Origin: an uncultured Lachnospiraceae bacterium
Lineage (GTDB): Bacteria > Bacillota_A > Clostridia > Lachnospirales > Lachnospiraceae
NCBI GenBank assembly: GCA_902796775.1
Contig: CADBQK010000363.1
Span: forward strand, 1 to 6,135
DNA: 6,135 nt
Direction of reading: 5' to 3'
The position numbers were made by a program, and so were the translations under genes. Of the stretch, positions 3,304 to 6,135 are shown in pieces (positions within the stretch are counted from its first letter, which is position 1; the number at the start of each line of letters is the position of its first letter). Below the pieces are notes generated by a model. That model was not told the DNA's origin, ran no database searches, and saw only the letters and a list, made by a program, of their open reading frames with translations.

Positions 3304-6135
3304 GCACTTTCTCCTCCCTTCAGCATCCATCCCCGGCTGGCCTCTGAAGCTTCCCACAGTTTGCGATAGTCATCACTTTCCTGCAGCAGCTCATCATGAG
3401 TACCCTTTGCCGCAATCTTCCCCTGTCGCAGCACGATGATCTGATCCGCTCCGACGATAGACGATAGTTTATGAGCAATGACCAACACGGTCTTACCCCT
3501 GATGATACCTGCAATGGCAGCATTCATCTTCTGCTCGTTCTCCGGATCGATAAAGGCTGTTGCCTCATCCAGCACGATGATAGGCGCATCCTTCAGAAGA
3601 ACCCGGGCAAAAGCAATGCGCTGCCGCTGTCCGCCGGAGAGCTTACTTCCAGCAAGCCCTGCAGGGGTATCGTATCCTTCAGGCAGCTGAAGAATAAAGT
3701 CCTCACACTGTGCCAGCCTCGCAGCCTCTTTCACCTCTTCATCGGTGGCGTCCGGCTTGCCCACGCGGATGTTTTCCAGAATACTTCTGTTGAACAAAAA
3801 CAGTTCCTGAGAGACATAGGCCACCTCACGGTTAAGGGCGTCCAGACTCATGTTCCGCAGGCTTTGTCCTCCAATGGTGATCTCTCCGGCGCTCACGTCG
3901 TAATAGTGACTCAGAAGCCTTGCAATGGTGCTCTTGCCGCTTCCGGATTCACCAACCAGGGCGGTCATCTGTCCCTCCCCGGCGGTGAAGGATATACCCT
4001 TTAATACCTCATCGCTCTTATAGGCAAAGCGCACCTGCTCAAAACGAACATTGTGATCAGTTCCTGTAAAAGTCTCATCTCCGCTCTTAAGCGGAGGACG
4101 GTCCAGGGCCTTTTCCAGCGCCTGTATCTTAAAGTTCACCTGCGGGATCGCACCGATCAGAGCCAGAGTCCGCATCAGCATCGGCCCTACGGCAAAGCTC
4201 AGGCACAGAGCCAGGGCATAACGGCTGAGCGACATGAAGCCCAGCACAACCATCAGTGCGCCAAACGGCAGTGAGTAAAGTACCACATTGGAGAAGAGAC
4301 TCCCGTACAGCGCCATCCAGGGCCAGCAGACTTTGTACCAGGCCAGGGCAAAATCCCGATAGCCGACAACAGCTTCATCAAAGCGCCTTCCGGATTCTCC
4401 CTGCCTGTTGAACACACGAACGACCTCCATACCGGAGACGTATTCGATGATGGTGTTATTGAGACGCTTGGACGCGGCAAAATAGCTGCCCATACGGTCC
4501 ATGCCAACCGAGTACATCTGCCTGGAGGCGGCAAATCCGAAGCCAAGCAAGATCACCGTCAATAGTGCCATCTGCCAGTCAACCGCGACCAGCACCAGCA
4601 GGATCACAGCCGGTACCGTGAGATTGGCAATTCCCTCCGGAATCACGTGGGCCAGCATCAGCTCAATGGATTCGATATCATCGTTAAAAAGCTTTTTCAC
4701 CGCGCCAGTGCCCAACTCCTGCACATTTCCCAAAGGCTGCTGTTCCAGCTTTTCCTGCAGACTCACACGCAGGTTTTCCAGCGTATGATAGGCTGCACGA
4801 TGGCTGAACTGAAGCCCAACGGTATAGGTGATCGCATAGAGGACACCAAAACCCAGCACTCCAAGAATCACAGGAAAGACAGCTGAAACGCTCATCTCTT
4901 CTCTCTGCAGCAGTCGCTCGATCAGGCTGTAGACACCAAGGTAGGGTACCGCACTGCAGAGAGCCCCTGCGATCATAAAAGCGACCGCCCAGTAAGTGAA
5001 TTTTCTGAAACGCCCTGCGTATTGCAGGACTTTACCAAACATGCCAAGCTTTTCCCGCCGTTTAGAGGTGCTTTCCTCGCTTTCGGACAGGAAGTACCAG
5101 CGCATGCGAGCCACACCTTCATCGTCGAGGGGATAAAAGCCGAGGATACGTCCGTTTTCCACATGAAGGATATGTGTGCAACACTGAAGAATCAGTTCCG
5201 GATCGTGGGTAATGATGACGGATGTCACCTTATCCTTCATCTGCCGCAGCAATGTCCCAAAGCGCTCCATGCCGCCCCGGTCCAGGCCAGAGGTAGGCTC
5301 GTCGTAAAAGAGAATCTCTTTTCCGGCGCAGAGGGCTGAGGCAATCGCTACGCGCTGCTTCTGTCCTCCGGAAAGGGAGGCCGGATGGCGATCCAGCTGT
5401 TCTCTGAGGCCAAGACTGTCCAGAACCAGTTCCGCTTCCTCCCGGGAGACAGTACCTCCCAGCATGACTTCTTCAATCACGCTGTCCGAAAAGAGCTGAC
5501 GGTTTACGTCCTGCATGACGAGATAGCTGCGCCGCGCCCGTTCCTTATCCGTCAGATAAGTTCCGTCAAAGGCCACACTGCCACTGGAAGGAATCACGCC
5601 GCAGAGAGATTCCGTCAGCGTGGACTTTCCGCAGCCGTTGTCTCCGATCATAGCAATAATGCTATGCTCAGGAAAACTCATGCGATCAATGTCCAGGATC
5701 TGATGGTTACCCCGGTTGCAGCTCAGGTCCACAGTTTCAAGCGCAGGCTTACCGCCGTGCGGAATCTCCCCGATCAACGGGCTTTTCGCCAGAGTACGCA
5801 GATCGGTGCATCGAAGCCCTAAAGACGCCAGTTCGCTGTCAGACAAGGCCCTCAGCTCATCCGGCGTGAAGCTTCGGGTAATGATCCCGTCGTCTAAATA
5901 GAGAAAGCGATCGGCCAGGTCCATGAGGTAGTAGAGCCGATGCTCGGATACAATAATGGTTTTTCCCGCGTCCTTGATGCGGCGGATCGTTTCGTGCAGG
6001 CGAGTGATGGCCTTCTTGTCCAGGTTGGATGAGGGCTCGTCCAGCACATAGACCTCCGGCTGGGCGGTATAGACACTGCCGCAGGCAATCTGCTGCTTTT
6101 CTCCGCCGGAGAGTTCAAAGATGTTGCGTCCCAGC
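3300..6135 (-). CDS. Fusion of duplicated ECF-type ATPase and exporter-fold ABC half-transporter (5' end outside window)
   Basis: The frame is open from the right edge to a TGA at 3300-3302, giving 944 visible residues (numbered here from the first full codon, 6132-6134). The true start lies further right; the GTG at 6045-6047 is internal to a Walker B motif. In order: the end of a first ATPase domain with signature LSGGEKQ (8-14), Walker B VYVLDEP (28-34), D-loop SSNLD and H-loop His65; a complete second ATPase with Walker A GDNGCGKST (164-172), Gln208, LSGGQKQR (254-261), ILFYDEPTSGLD (274-285) and His310; a charged linker (about 329-364); a membrane domain (about 378-670) with roughly six helices; and a third ATPase with GESGSGKST (728-736), Gln776, LSGGQRQR (832-839), IIVLDEAT (852-859), D-loop AFIDPENE and His888. 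The first two domains match the duplicated CbiO/YkoD-type ATPases that power ECF vitamin and metal importers. The last part is a YbtP/IrtA-like half-transporter that probably dimerises with the next gene's product. All visible ATPase motifs look intact. Confidence 0.88.
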   Translation of the reverse strand, partial: LGRNIFELSGGEKQQIACGSVYTAQPEVYVLDEPSSNLDKKAITRLHETIRRIKDAGKTIIVSEHRLYYLMDLADRFLYLDDGIITRSFTPDELRALSDSELASLGLRCTDLRTLAKSPLIGEIPHGGKPALETVDLSCNRGNHQILDIDRMSFPEHSIIAMIGDNGCGKSTLTESLCGVIPSSGSVAFDGTYLTDKERARRSYLVMQDVNRQLFSDSVIEEVMLGGTVSREEAELVLDSLGLREQLDRHPASLSGGQKQRVAIASALCAGKEILFYDEPTSGLDRGGMERFGTLLRQMKDKVTSVIITHDPELILQCCTHILHVENGRILGFYPLDDEGVARMRWYFLSESEESTSKRREKLGMFGKVLQYAGRFRKFTYWAVAFMIAGALCSAVPYLGVYSLIERLLQREEMSVSAVFPVILGVLGFGVLYAITYTVGLQFSHRAAYHTLENLRVSLQEKLEQQPLGNVQELGTGAVKKLFNDDIESIELMLAHVIPEGIANLTVPAVILLVLVAVDWQMALLTVILLGFGFAASRQMYSVGMDRMGSYFAASKRLNNTIIEYVSGMEVVRVFNRQGESGRRFDEAVVGYRDFALAWYKVCWPWMALYGSLFSNVVLYSLPFGALMVVLGFMSLSRYALALCLSFAVGPMLMRTLALIGAIPQVNFKIQALEKALDRPPLKSGDETFTGTDHNVRFEQVRFAYKSDEVLKGISFTAGEGQMTALVGESGSGKSTIARLLSHYYDVSAGEITIGGQSLRNMSLDALNREVAYVSQELFLFNRSILENIRVGKPDATDEEVKEAARLAQCEDFILQLPEGYDTPAGLAGSKLSGGQRQRIAFARVLLKDAPIIVLDEATAFIDPENEQKMNAAIAGIIRGKTVLVIAHKLSSIVGADQIIVLRQGKIAAKGTHDELLQESDDYRKLWEASEASRGWMLKGGESA
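3311..3318 (-). promoter_or_regulatory. Ribosome binding site that sets the start of the second half-transporter
   Basis: On the minus strand this reads GGGAGGAG, seven bases before the ATG at 3301-3303. That ATG also forms an ATGA overlap with the stop of the upstream gene. Together these favour a 583-residue product over a 601-residue one beginning at 3357, whose first 18 residues are not membrane-domain-like. Confidence 0.8.

Noticed and set aside
2160..3975. Similar DNA segments around the two exporter-type Walker A regions (about 2165-2225 and 3925-3980), considered as a repeat
   Set aside because: They encode the same conserved ATPase motif in two paralogous subunits and differ at many positions, so homology of the genes explains them.
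5040..5042. Separate gene start for the exporter-fold half inside the fused protein
   Set aside because: The frame is continuous through the linker, and the purine run upstream is weak and too far away compared with the strong sites of the other genes. Kept only as an alternative.

Overview
The window reads as part of a Gram-positive, Clostridia-type (Bacillota) genome. Every minus-strand gene whose start is visible has a strong purine-rich Shine-Dalgarno sequence (GGGAGG-like, 7 to 8 bases before the start). Genes overlap by ATGA, and the protein families (duplicated ECF-type ATPase, paired exporter-fold ABC half-transporters, LCM-type methyltransferase) are ones often seen in gut anaerobes. 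The assignment is inferred from style; no taxonomic marker gene is present.

Layout. Nearly everything is on the minus strand, so it is transcribed from right to left. The gene entering from the right edge (3300-6135, its 5' end outside the window) encodes a long protein. It carries the end of one ECF-type ATPase domain, a complete second ECF-type ATPase domain, and then a complete exporter-type half-transporter (membrane domain plus ATPase). It overlaps by ATGA with a second half-transporter (1552-3303, 583 aa), which overlaps by ATGA with a 61-residue, two-helix membrane protein (1370-1555). A 128-base gap follows, holding a good sigma-A-like promoter and an inverted repeat that overlaps it. 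Then comes a SAM-dependent methyltransferase of the LCM/PPM1/TcmP type (426-1241). At the left edge, a plus-strand reading frame ends at 196. Its highly charged sequence resembles the C-terminus of clostridial plasmid/transposon relaxases. A strong hairpin at 300-337 lies between these two convergent genes.

How the parts may work together. The two half-transporters are probably the subunits of one heterodimeric ABC transporter. Their nearest well-known analogues by architecture are the exporter-fold siderophore importers YbtP/YbtQ and IrtA/IrtB. The fused duplicated ATPase would normally power an ECF importer, whose T and S membrane subunits should be encoded just beyond the right edge. A reasonable hypothesis is one locus for uptake of a metal chelate or other small molecule, with the methyltransferase modifying a small molecule or the chelator. 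The substrate cannot be read from this sequence, and export of a methylated metabolite is a live alternative. The possible relaxase tail next door suggests the locus sits in or beside a mobilizable element.
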